A stretch of DNA of 64,000 bases, taken from positions 31,356 to 95,355 of the forward strand of contig QYAI01000108.1 of assembly GCA_003988855.1 (NCBI GenBank). Reading direction: 5' to 3'. This document shows positions 22,623 to 33,844 of the stretch, one piece after another. Below the pieces are notes generated by a model. The model worked only from the letters and a program-made list of their open reading frames with translations, was not told the DNA's origin and searched no databases. The number at the start of each line of letters is the position of its first letter. Position 1 is the first letter of the stretch. A program made the translations under genes and the position numbers. Origin of the DNA: Arachnopeziza araneosa. Lineage: Eukaryota; Ascomycota; Leotiomycetes; Helotiales; Arachnopezizaceae.

Positions 22623-23838
22623 TCAGACCAATGAATCGACTGTGTCCCTAACAGAGTCAGACAAAGAGCGAAATCCAGTTTGCAGTAGACTGAGGGCCTT
22701 TGTATTATCAAAACCGTAAATGCTAGGTGGCATGTCGTCAACTGCGTCGGTAGGAAGATTTGAACTAAGCTCCACATGTGTCTCGCGGATTGTATCAACT
22801 AGGGATTTATTGGAGAAGTAGCCCGCTGCCACCAGGAGCCGTTGGTTACCAATTTCGTGGTCCTCGAGTGCACGCACGTGCACCTTCGCGACATCACGAA
22901 CGTCAGCCCAGAGGAATACACCCGTTGGTGGCAGTTCCGTACTGGCAAATTTCCCTTGCACCATATCAAGAATTCTTTGGTTTGACGTATTAGTTCTCGC
23001 CGAGCTTGGATCTTGGTGCTTGATTGGCCCAAACACGAGTGGTGGATTGAGGACCACGAGGTCGAAGATTGGCTTGTGAGTCTTCATAAATTCCCACGCC
23101 GCCTTCTCCGCCAAAGTCTACAGACATTTAGAAAGAACATTTTAGTTTAAAACATAACCATGGCCAGAATCTCACGCACCTTACTGGCGGCATATGTCAG
23201 ACGGTGGTTTTCGACCGCCTCCTCCCAAGTAATTGGGTTCCACGATGTTTCGTCGTATTTCTTCACGTTGCCCCTGGGATTCACCATCGCAGCGAATGAT
23301 GAAGTGATGACAACTCGTCTTACAGATGGTGCATTGGCAGCGATCGATTTGAGTATCGATGTCGTACCCTTGATCGCTGGGTCAAGCACATCCTTGATTG
23401 GGTCCTTGAAGGTAGTTGTAAAAGGAGAAGCGCTGTGAATTACAGAATCGAAAGAACCACGCGTCTTGAATATCTATGCATGAAATCAGCGACTGAGTCG
23501 CGGTACCAACAGTTGATTGTTGAAGTACCTCTGTCAAAGCACTCTCATCAGTGATATCCTCTAACACAGCGTATGCCAGACTCTCTCCAGCTTGCTTCTC
23601 ATATCTGGCTAGCACTTTTTCCCCTTGATCTATCTTCCGAACTGTGAAAAGAACATCATAGCTATATTATCATGTCAGCTTAGTGTTCAAGAGCTTGCAA
23701 GATAGCCATTACCCTCGTTCTAAAAGGTTATCCAATACATGAGCGGCAATGAAACCACTACCTCCTACCCAACACGTGAGCGCAGAAACTTGCTACCACT
23801 TTTTAAGGAACTTTACCCGTTAGAAGTACCCTCGGCAT
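22623..23838 (-). CDS. NAD(P)-dependent ketoreductase (dihydroflavonol-4-reductase / extended SDR type)
   Basis: Five exons: 23838-23817, 23764-23713, 23661-23529, 23473-23180, 23117-22623; 331 aa. The first exon is only 22 nt. Splicing restores the opening MPRVLLTGGSGFIAAHVL (TGGxGF, NADP binding), then VIHSASPF, and the YAASK catalytic pair before TLAEKAAW. These are hallmarks of extended SDRs such as dihydroflavonol reductases and AzaE. In azaphilone pathways the AzaE-type enzyme reduces a side-chain ketone of the released aldehyde. Divergent from the reductase at 24436, sharing its promoter. Confidence 0.88.
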
Positions 23839-24435
23839 ATCAGCTTTGATTTTCAGATTATTTGTGCTAAGACAATATACAAAGACGATGTGTGTTCGCG
23901 GTGGTGACGGCTCAAGTCAAGTTCCTTTCGGACATCTAAATTATGTGCAATACTTTTAAGTACGTCACGCTATCATACTATGCAAGGTAAACACTCTCCA
24001 GGCCCTTTTTTCGACCCAAATCGGAGTTTTACAATCACAAAGCTCTCCGTCTGGAGACTTCCAATGCCCCAGGTAGGATTGAGGAAGATATAATTATTTG
24101 GTAGCACGGAGGTTCTCGCAAAAAGTCTACGGACTTCAGGGCCTCAAGCCCCGAAAGACGACGGCAACATACCCCGTAAGGCCCTGTAGCGCCTAATTAT
24201 GAATTACAGGACATTCCAGCGCGTTCGACGCCTGAGGCCCTATCGTCCGGAGAACTTGTGCGGGAAACTCCGTACGTCGGTAGTGGTTATGCGGAGAATT
24301 ACTATCTCCGTTTGATACGGCAAACAATGGTCGAGTAAGAAGGAGCCGTACCTGGTACATGGGGCCATGATCCGCAACGGCAGATAAACTCGAGAGTATG
24401 AAACTCGATAGTACCACAATTCAACACGAGTATCA
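23839..24435. promoter_or_regulatory. Bidirectional promoter, several CGGA(G/C)TT motifs
   Basis: 597 bp between divergent starts. CGGAGTTT at 24022-24029, CGGACTT at 24130-24136, and an inverted pair CGGAGAAC at 24248-24255 / AAACTCCG at 24265-24272. Confidence 0.5.
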
Positions 24436-25479
24436 ATGACAGAGAATAGGGCTCTCATTTTCAGAAGCGTCCCAGAGGGGCTGCCTGTTCCAGGCAAGGA
24501 TTTAGTGGTCGAGAGTGTCTCTTACGACGAAACATCTGCCTGCCCACCAAACAGCATTCTTGTAAAATGCCTTTACACCAGTATCGATCCTTACCAGAGG
24601 GCCCGCATGCGCGACCCATCAACGAAGTCTTATTCTCCACCGTACCCTCTCGGCCAACCCTTGACCAACAGGGGAATCGCCAAAGTTCTTCAATCCAATA
24701 CCCCAAAGTTCGAACCTGGCGCACTCGTGATTGGCATGTTGCCAATGCAAGAGTGCGTTGCTGTCGATGAAAATGGGCTCCGGATGATCCAACCTCTGCA
24801 TAATCCGTTGGGAATCGAGGATATTCGAGTCTTCCTAGGCGCCTTGGGTATTCCAGGTCTAACGGCATATGCGGGCCTGCACGAGATTGGCAAGCCGCAG
24901 CCTGGGGATGTCATGTTCGTCTCAGCTGCCAGCGGCGCAGTGGGCCAAGTGGTGGGGCAGTTGGGACGACTGGAGGGAGTGAAGACGATTGGCAGCGTTG
25001 GATCTGACGAGAAGCTCGACTATGTCATCAACCAGCTCGGTTTCGATGCTGCTTTCAATTACAAAAAAGAACGACCTGCCGATGCCCTCGCCCGCCTCGC
25101 TCCAGATGGATTGGATATCTATTTCGATAACGTGGGTGGAGAACATCTTGAAGCCGCTCTCGATAATATGAAGGATTTTGGCCGTGTGGTCATGTGTGGG
25201 ACCATTGCCGAATACAACAGAGATCGGAATCAACACTATGCCCTCCGGTCCTACGATAATATCTTCCTAAAGCGACTGACAGTGCGCGGCTTCATCGTGT
25301 CGGATAAAGGTTTTGCAGACAAGTATGCGAAGGATCACCAAACACGCATGCAAGAATGGATTAAGGATGGTACTATTAAGACACGGACTTGGGAGGTCCA
25401 AGGAGTTGAAAATGCCGCTGAGGCTTTACTGGGTTTGTTCCATGGTCGGAATCTTGGGAAGGCGGTTTTGAAATATTAG
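24436..25479 (+). CDS. Medium-chain reductase 2 (prostaglandin/leukotriene B4 reductase-like)
   Basis: Intronless, 347 aa, ATG start. N-terminal domain with TSIDPYQRARM, then VSAASGAVGQVVGQL, the AxxGxxG NADPH motif of the PTGR/NADP-dependent alkenal reductase family, followed by DIYFDNVGGEHLEAAL and the C-terminal GRNLGKAVLKY. The motifs NVGG and GxxGRxVMCG are diagnostic. These enzymes reduce C=C bonds next to carbonyls. In the cluster it could saturate an enone of the polyketide, or protect the cell from the reactive product. Divergent from the ketoreductase. Confidence 0.9.
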   Translation: MTENRALIFRSVPEGLPVPGKDLVVESVSYDETSACPPNSILVKCLYTSIDPYQRARMRDPSTKSYSPPYPLGQPLTNRGIAKVLQSNTPKFEPGALVIGMLPMQECVAVDENGLRMIQPLHNPLGIEDIRVFLGALGIPGLTAYAGLHEIGKPQPGDVMFVSAASGAVGQVVGQLGRLEGVKTIGSVGSDEKLDYVINQLGFDAAFNYKKERPADALARLAPDGLDIYFDNVGGEHLEAALDNMKDFGRVVMCGTIAEYNRDRNQHYALRSYDNIFLKRLTVRGFIVSDKGFADKYAKDHQTRMQEWIKDGTIKTRTWEVQGVENAAEALLGLFHGRNLGKAVLKY

Positions 25480-25751
25480 TACAATTGAAATAATTAGTCG
25501 TCACAGAAGATGATACCCAAGCTGTGCATCAAGTCGACTTCTCTCGAGCAAGAAAAACAATACAATCTTTTTTTAGCTATGACTTGCGAAGCCATTTAGT
25601 CTGTCCCCCCTCGACATAAGGAAGGCAGAGGACCTAGAGGTTGGGAAAGAAAAAGAGGTTGTAGTTATGAATTTTCTGTGATACTTGACAAGGTTACAAT
25701 ATGTGGGAGTTACGGGACAATTCTATGATTCTCGGTCTACATACTCAGTCT

Positions 25752-26851
25752 TTAATCCGTAAAGACTTCCCCTGATTCGATAACTTCAAACGCCTTCGTT
25801 GTGTGATCCCACACCTTTTGCCGCATTTTATCCTTATCAAATTTCTCGTAAAACTTCAAGTTGAGATTATTCTTCCCATCCTGATCCAGAGAATACACGC
25901 CGCTCCCAGGTTTGCCATCGGTTCCAACGACCACCTCGGCTGGATACTCCAACTGACGCTGTGCTCGCTGCGGATACTCAGGGGAGATGAGGGCCATCAT
26001 TCTCTGGCCGCATTTCTCCGGTGGGGTCGTGATCCAGCGTCCAAAGAGCGGGAGGAAGATTCGCAGCATGACTCTGAGCCAGAGAGGCACCTCTGGGTTC
26101 CAGAAGCCGGGGCCGACGATGAGACCAGGGAAAATGTGTATCAGTCGAAGCTTCTCAGGGTATTTCTCGGCCAGGGCTTCGAAGAACAATGTGTGCATAT
26201 ACACCATGTGTGACCGCGCCTGCGAGTAGCTGTAATGGGATGGATCGCGGAGTGAAAGATCCTCTGGATAGAGCTTGGCCTCGATGCCTGCAGCGTATAC
26301 CGAGACAATGGTGGCGGGGAGTGTAGACTTCAGGAGCAGAGGGAGGAGGTTCGTGATTGCTTTCATGCGAGAGTAATACATCAGAGACATGGTTATGTCG
26401 ATACCTTCCTTCGTATCTATGGCCTGTGTTAGATAATGTGGCTTCTACCGTCTGGGTTACGCTTACCGTGTCGTGGTTTGAAGATCGCCCCTCCTTGGGA
26501 GAGCATCAGATAGTCTATTCTAGGATTCTCCGTCTCATTCTCAAGCCTGAGGATCTCGGAGCAAGTGTCATCAACGTCTCGTAGCAGTGAAAGATCGTTG
26601 GCCTTGACAAATCTGAATTGACCTTCTGGGCAGAGCTGGTGACACTCGGACAGTATAGCCTCGGTCGCCTTGGCGTTCCTTCCCACTAGATATACACGGC
26701 AACCTTTGCCTCCATTCGCAGAAGCCTTTGCTAGAGCACGGAGAGCGGCTTGAGCGATAGTGGATGTGGATCCAAAGAAAACGGCAACCAGAGTCTGCCC
26801 CTGTACAAGAGCGTTGTTATCAAACCGCTGAGGATCCTTGGATGGAGCCAT
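25752..26851 (-). CDS. Atypical short-chain dehydrogenase/reductase
   Basis: Two exons, 26851-26467 and 26416-25752, 349 aa. The first ATG (26851) is taken; a TTG lies two codons upstream. Rossmann-like opening VAVFFGSTSTIAQAALRAL replaces the usual TGxxxGxG, and VYLVGRN follows as in SDRs. YLMLSQGG fits the NNAG position loosely. The probable catalytic stretch is IVSVYAAG then YSQARSH, so the classical YxxxK reads YxxxR. Fungal proteins of this divergent type are common in and around secondary-metabolite clusters. Activity is uncertain; it could be a reductase with altered chemistry or an auxiliary protein. Confidence 0.8.
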
Positions 26852-27515
26852 TATCAATTGGAGGCTAATGGTGTGGGGAAGTCAGAGGTAGGAAAGCGAG
26901 CGCAGATTGCTAAATAGGTGAGAATGGGCGAACTCAAGTCGAGTTATCGTCCTCGAAGATAGATATCAGCATGTTAGGGCTAGTAAAGCAGCTTATGTCA
27001 CTTGGAAATGATTGGTCAATCGGAGTAAGTAACGTTCCTGCGTATCCTCCCCGGACATATTTATTCCCTCGGAGAGCGGAAAGGATTCAGCACTGTAAGC
27101 TGTGGGGCTGGGGAACAAATAACTTCACGAAAGATTTCCTGAATCTTGATTCATGCCACTTTGGTTTCTTATCAGAGTTTGAGATTTGAATGATTTAGAA
27201 TAATTATCGTGGTTTATGAATGATCATAAATTCTACCATGAGTCACAGCTGGGCTATCACCGTGAAGGGATTCCCTATCGATTTCAATTAAAATCAGAGT
27301 TAGTTGGGAGACTTTATAAAAAAAAATTTGATTGCCAGAGTGCAGCATCTTTGATACTGGTATCTCAGCTTCGAGTAGGCCAATTCATGCTGGGAATGCG
27401 TTGTTTCACAAGTAATAATGCTCTGAGGTAGACTCTAAAGATGTCATATTATGTACCTAGAAGTTTGGCTTATTGGGTGGCAATAATTGACTCTTCTCAA
27501 TTGACTCTCTGTCCC
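26852..27515. other. Gene-free region between SDR and P450
   Basis: 664 bp. It holds the SDR promoter and the P450 3' end. No CGGA(G/C)TT motif seen; a CGGAGAGCGG occurs near 27070. Otherwise AT-rich. Confidence 0.45.
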
Positions 27516-29306
27516 TCAATCCACTTCGACCAGACATCGGTGACCCTTTGGCATTAACAAGAAAGATACCGTCTCCTTCATATCCGCATCTGACATTCCC
27601 TCCCTCGCTGAAATTCGTAAGTTTGGGTAGGCCTTGAAGACTAGCGCCGTCGCCAGTCGCAAGTTCATCCTTGCGAGATGGATCCCAATGCATGCTAGTT
27701 TCCAGAATTAGCACGCGGCTCTCACTATAAATTTAGAAACCTGCTACGGCTGGACGTACCACGCGGCCCTGTCCCAAATGCTACAAAGGCGTCCCTCATA
27801 TCTTTAGTGGGGTTTTCCCAACGTTCTGGATTGAATCTTGTAATATTAGCGCCCCCTTCATCAAAAGTAGAGGAGAGATTTGGGTACCTCTCTGGCTCAG
27901 GGAATACTGTTGCATCACGATGGATGCTATAACCTTGGGTTGATACAACTACGCCTGGGGGAAAATAAAACTCTCCTAGCTGTGCCCCCTCGACTGGTGT
28001 ATCTCTAGGAACAGCTCCTGGAGCAGCACCATAACGACGCAAAGCTTCTTCGACAACACAATTTAGATAGGTCAAGTTTCTAATGTCGCTGGATTGGAGG
28101 TCATCTGGTAGCGGCTCTAGTTCGCTCACCAGTCGCCTGCGAACGTTGTCATGTCGACAGACTGCCCAAACAAGATAAGTCATGGTGATGGCTGTTGTAT
28201 CAGTACCAGCCGTGATGTATGAAAGCCCTTCTATCGTCAAATCGAGTTTGGTCAATTCAGTAGACTTATCCAGAATCAAGCTGGCAAACAATGTGTTTTT
28301 CGCCTTCTCGGAATTTGGTTCCTCTTCAACAAGCTTCATGAATCGCTCGACACGCTGAATCTGGTGACCTATGATTCTTTGCCGAGCACGAGCAATGTCC
28401 TCGAACATTGGAATAGGCACATATTGGCTCAGGGCGATAATCCACGGGAATGCACTGCGAATAGGGAGTATTGAACCAGCATTGGCAATATCTTCTGCAA
28501 ATTCCGTTTTCTTTTCCACATCACCCGTCAGCGTTCAAGAGCACGGGTAATGAATGGAGAAACTCACATATCCGCGCTGCACCATACCGAATGACTCCCC
28601 GAAACTCAGCTCGCCAATAATATCCATGGCCATGAGAGTCCACCACTTGAGTATGTCGACAGAGCCTTTGGTCTTCGATTCTTCGCCGATTCCTCGCACT
28701 GCGCCCTTGACGTGACCACGGATGACCGACTCACGGGCGGTGAGGGCAGTCGCATTGAACGACGGGCCCAGGATACGTCGCCGGGCAGCATGGAATTTAA
28801 CGTCTCGGGCCGAAAATAGACTTTGTGGTGCCTTGCCTACATCGTAGAAGCCGGACTTTGTGAAACCTGAGTTGAGTCGATGGACTTCTTTTGCCTGGTT
28901 GCGGTCGCTGATATCCACCTCCTTTGGTCCTACTCGAACAACAGGGCCTGTGTGCAAACGGTAGTCAGTGAGTCGATTCATCATCACCAAACTTACATTA
29001 GCACTAACCTTTACTCACCATACTTTTGATGGAGTGAATGCACATATGGTGCACGCCCGCCCCTGAACAACATCAAGCGTACATGGAGATCCGTCCATCG
29101 TGCAATCTCTGGACCCGGGATGGAGCGAAGGGGATCAGTCTTGAATCGGTAAAGGATTAGGTGCTGAGTATAGTCAATAATGGTTGATCATGACTAGTGA
29201 CACACAAGATTGTCCCTACAAGTGTACATGCAACTACAAGGCCAAACAAGACCGCTGATGACGAGAGCCATGCGGTAATCGTTGGTAGCAACTGCAGAGT
29301 CGACAT
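27516..29306 (-). CDS. Cytochrome P450 monooxygenase
   Basis: Five exons: 29306-29220, 29163-29019, 28947-28568, 28510-27760, 27694-27516; 513 aa. The first donor (GTAGGG) is chosen by intron size and frame and is the least sure. N-terminus has one hydrophobic membrane anchor (about residues 12-29), then the RSIPGP proline hinge. KYGPVVRVGP spans intron 2. Oxygen-binding I helix AGTDTTA, K-helix EEALRR (ExxR), and the heme loop FGTGPRACIG restored by the last intron, with Cys456 as thiolate ligand. Typical microsomal class II fungal P450 needing CPR. Likely hydroxylates or oxidises a methyl of the core; mitorubrinol and mitorubrinic acid would need such oxidation (inference). Confidence 0.92.
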
Positions 29307-29900
29307 GTTTGGCTTGACGTCGAAATCGTAAATTGTGTCAGGGTCTATGATGGGTTCATGGATATTTTAAGCCTACGGGTCGAGAACCTTAACTAGTACT
29401 CGATGGACAACAGGTTGGACTACCGGCTGACGTGCTCCCATCTGTTTCTCCGCCAGGTAAACGCAAGTGTCAGCGAGGCCGGCGATATGCCGTCTGATTG
29501 ACCGGACATCATATCTTTCGCCTCGTAGTCCATGTACAGTAGGTAGAATTAGCCCGAGATACATAGCTAGTCATCAATTGATACATGGCTATGTCAAATC
29601 CGAAGCGCAAATGTGAATATGGTTGAAAATTAGCGAGGTGGCGGAGTTGGCCAGGGAGGCGGAGTTTCTCGATACCGGAAGAAGAACAGACGGAAATTGT
29701 GTTGTTGGATCAGCTCAGCCATGTCCGGAGATAACGGAGGAAATCGGGTTTAGAGAACTTCATTATTCAGACTTGACTAGAAATCATCTAGGAATAGGCG
29801 GACTAGCTGCTACTTTCAGGGCACCAAGCGGGACCTTGCAGCGCCCAGCCAGAATATCAAACACTCCAAGAGATTCTATACCACCAGCCAATGCCTCCTC
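29307..29900 (-). promoter_or_regulatory. Upstream region of the P450 with paired CGGAGTT
   Basis: CGGAGTT at 29642-29648 and CGGAGTTT at 29660-29667, direct repeats 18 bp apart, about 340 bp upstream of the P450 start. The region also holds the 3' flank of acyltransferase 3. Confidence 0.45.
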
Positions 29901-31301
29901 CTAAACTGCTGACACTAAAATGTCGTGAATCGACTGTAGTATATCCGCAGCTGTAGCCTCATCGTAGTATGCCTCATTGAACCATAATTGCAAATGTAGC
30001 ACGCCCCGAAATACCCAGAAGAAGCAATAAGGCTGCCTGGTCAGCGTGCTCACCCCTAAGCCGAGCTCCAGTATTTCGAGTGTGCTGTTTCCAGTCCCGT
30101 AGACTGGAGATATCATCGCATCTACGTCACGTACAAAAGAGACATCAACACTGCTGCTCGGTGGCGGCGGTCCCGTGAGTCCCTGCAGATGTTCCAACGC
30201 CATTCTAGCATATTGCCGTCGACAGCCCAAGAAGGATTCACTCAGGCCACTGTCATACTCGGCTTGGAATGCTTTCGCACGCTCTATTAGTGTCTGGCCT
30301 GCTGGAACGGCAAACAGGTACCCCCCCGTGTACAAAGCTGATGCGCTGGACTTGGTGTTGTGTGGCTGCGGCAGATGGGGTCTCAAGTTGAGTCGAATAG
30401 TGCTCGTGTAATGTTTATTGCTGTCCGCTGAGGAGGCCTGGGCATAAACCGCTGCGCCAACAGCTGCATGGACGAGGGAGTACAGGCTAATCCCATGCTC
30501 ATTATATTTGTCGATCAATTCCATGGTTGTGCTACTCTTCATGACCAGCTCAACACGCCTGGTTCCCCGCGGACGTATCGTGAGGTCAGCCTGAGAAGCT
30601 CTCCCTACGGAACCGACCAGAGTAGCACCCGTGGCAAGATAACGTTTGGCAGCATCCACGATATCTGGTGATGCGTCAGACGGAAGACCGAGGGCCCATT
30701 CAAGGCTGGGAACCAGACGGCCCTGCTCAGATCCCAAAGGAAGCGAAGCTGGGTTTTGAGCGAGATTGAGAGTCGAGGCGATTGCAGCAAAGAGGCCATC
30801 AAGTAGATAGAAGGCCCCATATCCGTCGATTCGCCAATGAGCAGTATACACTACCACCTGGTTACTCGGTTTGAGGAAATGTAATGTGGCTACCGGACTG
30901 GGCTTGAGATTGGCAACGACGTCGTTCAGTGTGATTGTTGGATCTTCCACAACAAAGAAGGTTTCTTTGAGCCATTCTTCTAGGATAGAATCATTGGCGA
31001 TGCTGTAAATCAGCTTGCCCTGTTTGGTAACTGTACACGCAATGCTGGGATGCTGAACTCGTAGCATCGCCCACGCCGAGCGGAGCGCTTGCGAGTCAAG
31101 AGTTCCGTCGAGATTTGGACGGTCAGATCCTGTCAACTTCAAAGTCGCGGTAGCGATTACACTCCATTGCTCAAGGCCAATAGGATGGGCGCGGTCGCCG
31201 ATGAATTGAATGAACCTCTCATTTTCTCCCATTGCTCGCTCGTAAACTCCTGGAGAAGTTTCACACCATTCGCTCGATTCAGTTGTGAGCTTGGACGTCA
31301 T
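29901..31301 (-). CDS. Acyltransferase 3 (Tri3/AzaD-like, HxxxD)
   Basis: Intronless, 466 aa, ATG start. AHWRIDGYG gives HxxxD at His155/Asp159. It opens with ETSPGVYERAMGENERF and ends with the STLTRQPYCFFWVFRGVL and LWFNEAYYDEATA segments, matching the family of acyltransferase 2 (7888-9315), from which it has diverged widely. No signal peptide. A second AzaD-type enzyme suggests either two different acylations or transfer of different acyl donors. Which one accepts the PKS-2 product cannot be told from sequence. Confidence 0.87.
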   Translation of the reverse strand: MTSKLTTESSEWCETSPGVYERAMGENERFIQFIGDRAHPIGLEQWSVIATATLKLTGSDRPNLDGTLDSQALRSAWAMLRVQHPSIACTVTKQGKLIYSIANDSILEEWLKETFFVVEDPTITLNDVVANLKPSPVATLHFLKPSNQVVVYTAHWRIDGYGAFYLLDGLFAAIASTLNLAQNPASLPLGSEQGRLVPSLEWALGLPSDASPDIVDAAKRYLATGATLVGSVGRASQADLTIRPRGTRRVELVMKSSTTMELIDKYNEHGISLYSLVHAAVGAAVYAQASSADSNKHYTSTIRLNLRPHLPQPHNTKSSASALYTGGYLFAVPAGQTLIERAKAFQAEYDSGLSESFLGCRRQYARMALEHLQGLTGPPPPSSSVDVSFVRDVDAMISPVYGTGNSTLEILELGLGVSTLTRQPYCFFWVFRGVLHLQLWFNEAYYDEATAADILQSIHDILVSAV

Positions 31302-31683
31302 TGCAGCGTTTCCTAGGATGTTCTTTGGTCTCTACTTCTTGGGGACCTCAGGCGATTTGATGTCGAAATGTGACGATTACTCAAGTTACTTGTGTGATTT
31401 CAAAGCAGATGAAGAAGAGATTATATGATGAACAAGAGATTTTATGATGAACAAGAGATTATATGATGAACAAGAGATTATATGACGAACAAGAGATTTT
31501 ATGATGAACAAGAAATTATGTCTAGAGCTGCGGACTTAAGGAAAGTCCGTATTAGTACACGCGGTGACTTTTTGAGTTCCACCACGACTCAAGTCCATCT
31601 AATCTATACTACAACCCGTGAAGTTGGTTGTGTGCTTAAATCTGATACGGCCGCCTGATTTTAAATCACATCTAAACAGTGAA
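31302..31683. promoter_or_regulatory. Upstream of acyltransferase 3: CGGACTT inverted repeat
   Basis: CGGACTTAAGGAAAGTCCG at 31531-31549 is a 7 bp inverted repeat with a 5 bp spacer, the form often bound by Zn2Cys6 dimers. A 19 bp minisatellite (31408-31520) lies between it and the start codon. Confidence 0.45.
31408..31520. repeat. 19 bp minisatellite, six copies
   Basis: Consensus GATGAACAAGAGATTATAT, copies starting at 31408, 31427, 31446, 31465, 31484 and 31503 (last truncated by one base). Copies differ by one to three substitutions. Confidence 0.9.
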
Positions 31684-33297
31684 CTATCGCTTGACGGTGT
31701 ATTTGCTCCAGGATCGCACCTTTGCCCCATAAAGATAGAGGAGCACCGGGACCACGAAGAAAACCGAAGCGACGAGTCCAACAACTGCTGTTCCTCGTTG
31801 CACCTAAAATCATCCGGGGATCAGCATTTCATCCAGAACACTAGATGTGCAGGCAGAGGGAAACTTACCCCTAAGTGTTGATACAAAGGGACGGCCATTA
31901 ATGGGAACAGTCCGCCCAGCAAGGAACGAACAATTACAGTTCCAGACATGGCGGAGTTTGCATTAACCGTATATATGTCTATCACGTATGCCATACTTTG
32001 CAGAGTGATGACCTGAATTCCCGTCCCAATGGCGACGCCCGAGATGATCTGGGGCCAGGGGTTGATTGATGGCGAGCTGGTTGCAGCAAACCAGAATAAT
32101 CCTACCGGAAGAATGGCTGCACCCACAATCATCGGAGGGAGACGGTCTTCTGGGGTTGCCGCTCCATTGCGGCGAAATTTCTTGGAGTACACATTTATCG
32201 TGTAATAAGTGACGTATAATGACCCCGTGGCAATGCCAGCGACGATACCCAGTAGAGGTAACGAGCCTTGCAACGGAGAGAAGCCGCGTTCTCGGACAAA
32301 ACTAAAGGTATAAGTCTAAAGAAGAGACCATCAGCAGGTGCACTCTCTGTCCAGACCGACCAAGGAAGGACAGAGCAATTCTTACCGCGAAGGTGAAGTA
32401 GATCATGCCGAAGGTGAACGAGACATATAAGGTCATGAGGATCAGGATGGGCTCCTGAACGAGCATCAAAAAAGGGCGAGCAAGGTACTGCGTAACAAAG
32501 TAAGTTGGCGTCAGTGGCCGTTCCTCCAGCTTTGCATGCCATGCCCAATTCCCGGTTGTGAGGCGACGTTGTTGGGCCCTTTGCATGAGGAGCACGGGAA
32601 CATACGTCTCAGGCACCACGATGAATGCCAAGATACCAAACACGGCGCCCATGATCATGGACAACCACGCCGCCCATTGCCAGCCCAGCCTGCTCTCGAG
32701 GAGCACGGCACCGACGATGGCTCCCACGGGGGGGCCGATGAGGGTCGTTGCGGCAAAGATGGCGATGGCCACACCGCGCTCGACGGGCCGGAGGAAGTCA
32801 GCCAGGTAGCCACCGACGATGGCAGGCGAGCCAGAAGAAGCCACGCCGCTCAGAAAGCGCCAGATGAGGACGGTCTTGAAGTCCGACGCCAGAGCCAGAG
32901 GCACCTGGCACAGAACAAAGGCCAGGTAGCCCAGGAACAGCGGTGCTTTGCGACCGTAGACCTCAGAGGCCGGGCCCATGAGGACCGGCCCAGCAGCAAA
33001 GCCAAACACAAACAACGACGTTGCGAGGGCGATCTGCTCTGGTGTTGTGTGCATCTCCTTGGCCAGCGAGGGGCCCATGGTAGCGAAGACGGCGCTCGAG
33101 AAGGTCGCCGCAAAGGTCATGGCTCCCAGGAGACTGGCACTCAGCCATTTGTGGCCCTTGGACATGGAATTCTGGGGATTGAGCGGATCATCAGGGCTAT
33201 CCAGCTCGACGAGGTAGCTTCTGCTGCTGTGCACGCCGTTGCCCGTTGGTGGGCCGAGGAGGGGAGTCGTCTCATGAGCATTGGGTGAGGCAGCCAT
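31684..33297 (-). CDS. MFS drug:H+ antiporter (DHA1, 12 TM)
   Basis: Three exons: 33297-32386, 32315-31869, 31803-31684; 492 aa. ATG start. Hydrophilic N-terminus with a TTPLLG motif, then membrane segments from MTFAATFSSAVFATMGPSL on. Motif A appears as GPASEVYGRKAPLF after TM2, and motif C-like GPPVGAIVGAVLLE in TM5, both marks of drug antiporters. The last exon encodes TM12 and a basic tail (VRSWSKYTVKR). Plasma-membrane exporter of the pigment or a self-protection pump is the likely role, given its place in the cluster. GC content of exon 1 is high, which produces long antisense ORFs that are not genes. Confidence 0.9.
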
Positions 33298-33844
33298 ATT
33301 GCGTAGATACTGATCTTGAGAATATGCAATGGCGCATGTGTGAGAGGGACATAGATGCTCAGCAGCTGGGTGAAATAGAAGATGCTGAGATGGGTTTCAC
33401 CATGTGTACGTTGCACGCCAACCGTCCTTATACATTCTCCTGCTCCGGCCCGATTAGAAAGTCCGAATTAGCGATATCTCGACAACAATCATTCAAGCCA
33501 GAGTTCACACTCACTCAGTGAGCAGACCGGACTTAAGTGGTCCATATTTGCAAGAGATGAATGATGTTATAGTTTAGGGGGTCGCAGGATACTTCAAGGG
33601 ACTCTCGCCAACCAGAAAGGCATGCAGGATCCTCGATTTGGTCTTGTCGTTAATTTCTACAACCACAACAAGCGCTTTAACCTAGTCAATAGTTACATTT
33701 ACAACATCGGCTTCAAGTAAGAGAGGGTGCACCAGCACCGCGCGTGTATAGAAGAGTCATCCATCTGCGTCTCGAGCTCTTCCTCTTCAGCGACAGAACC
33801 CACGAACAGCATTTTGTCTCCTACCCATACTCGTCCCATTCATC
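33298..33844. promoter_or_regulatory. Bidirectional promoter with AAGTCCG / CGGACTTAAG
   Basis: 547 bp between divergent starts of the MFS gene and the FAD monooxygenase. AAGTCCG at 33459-33465 and CGGACTTAAG at 33528-33537; the second matches the half-site plus spacer seen at 31531. Confidence 0.45.

Noticed and set aside
31408..31520. CRISPR-like regular repeats
   Set aside because: Units are directly adjacent with no spacers, in a fungal genome; this is a minisatellite.
32536..33288. 250-codon plus-strand ORF opposite the DHA1 transporter
   Set aside because: Shadow of a GC-rich coding exon: low-complexity charged translation, while the minus frame gives a clear MFS protein with introns.
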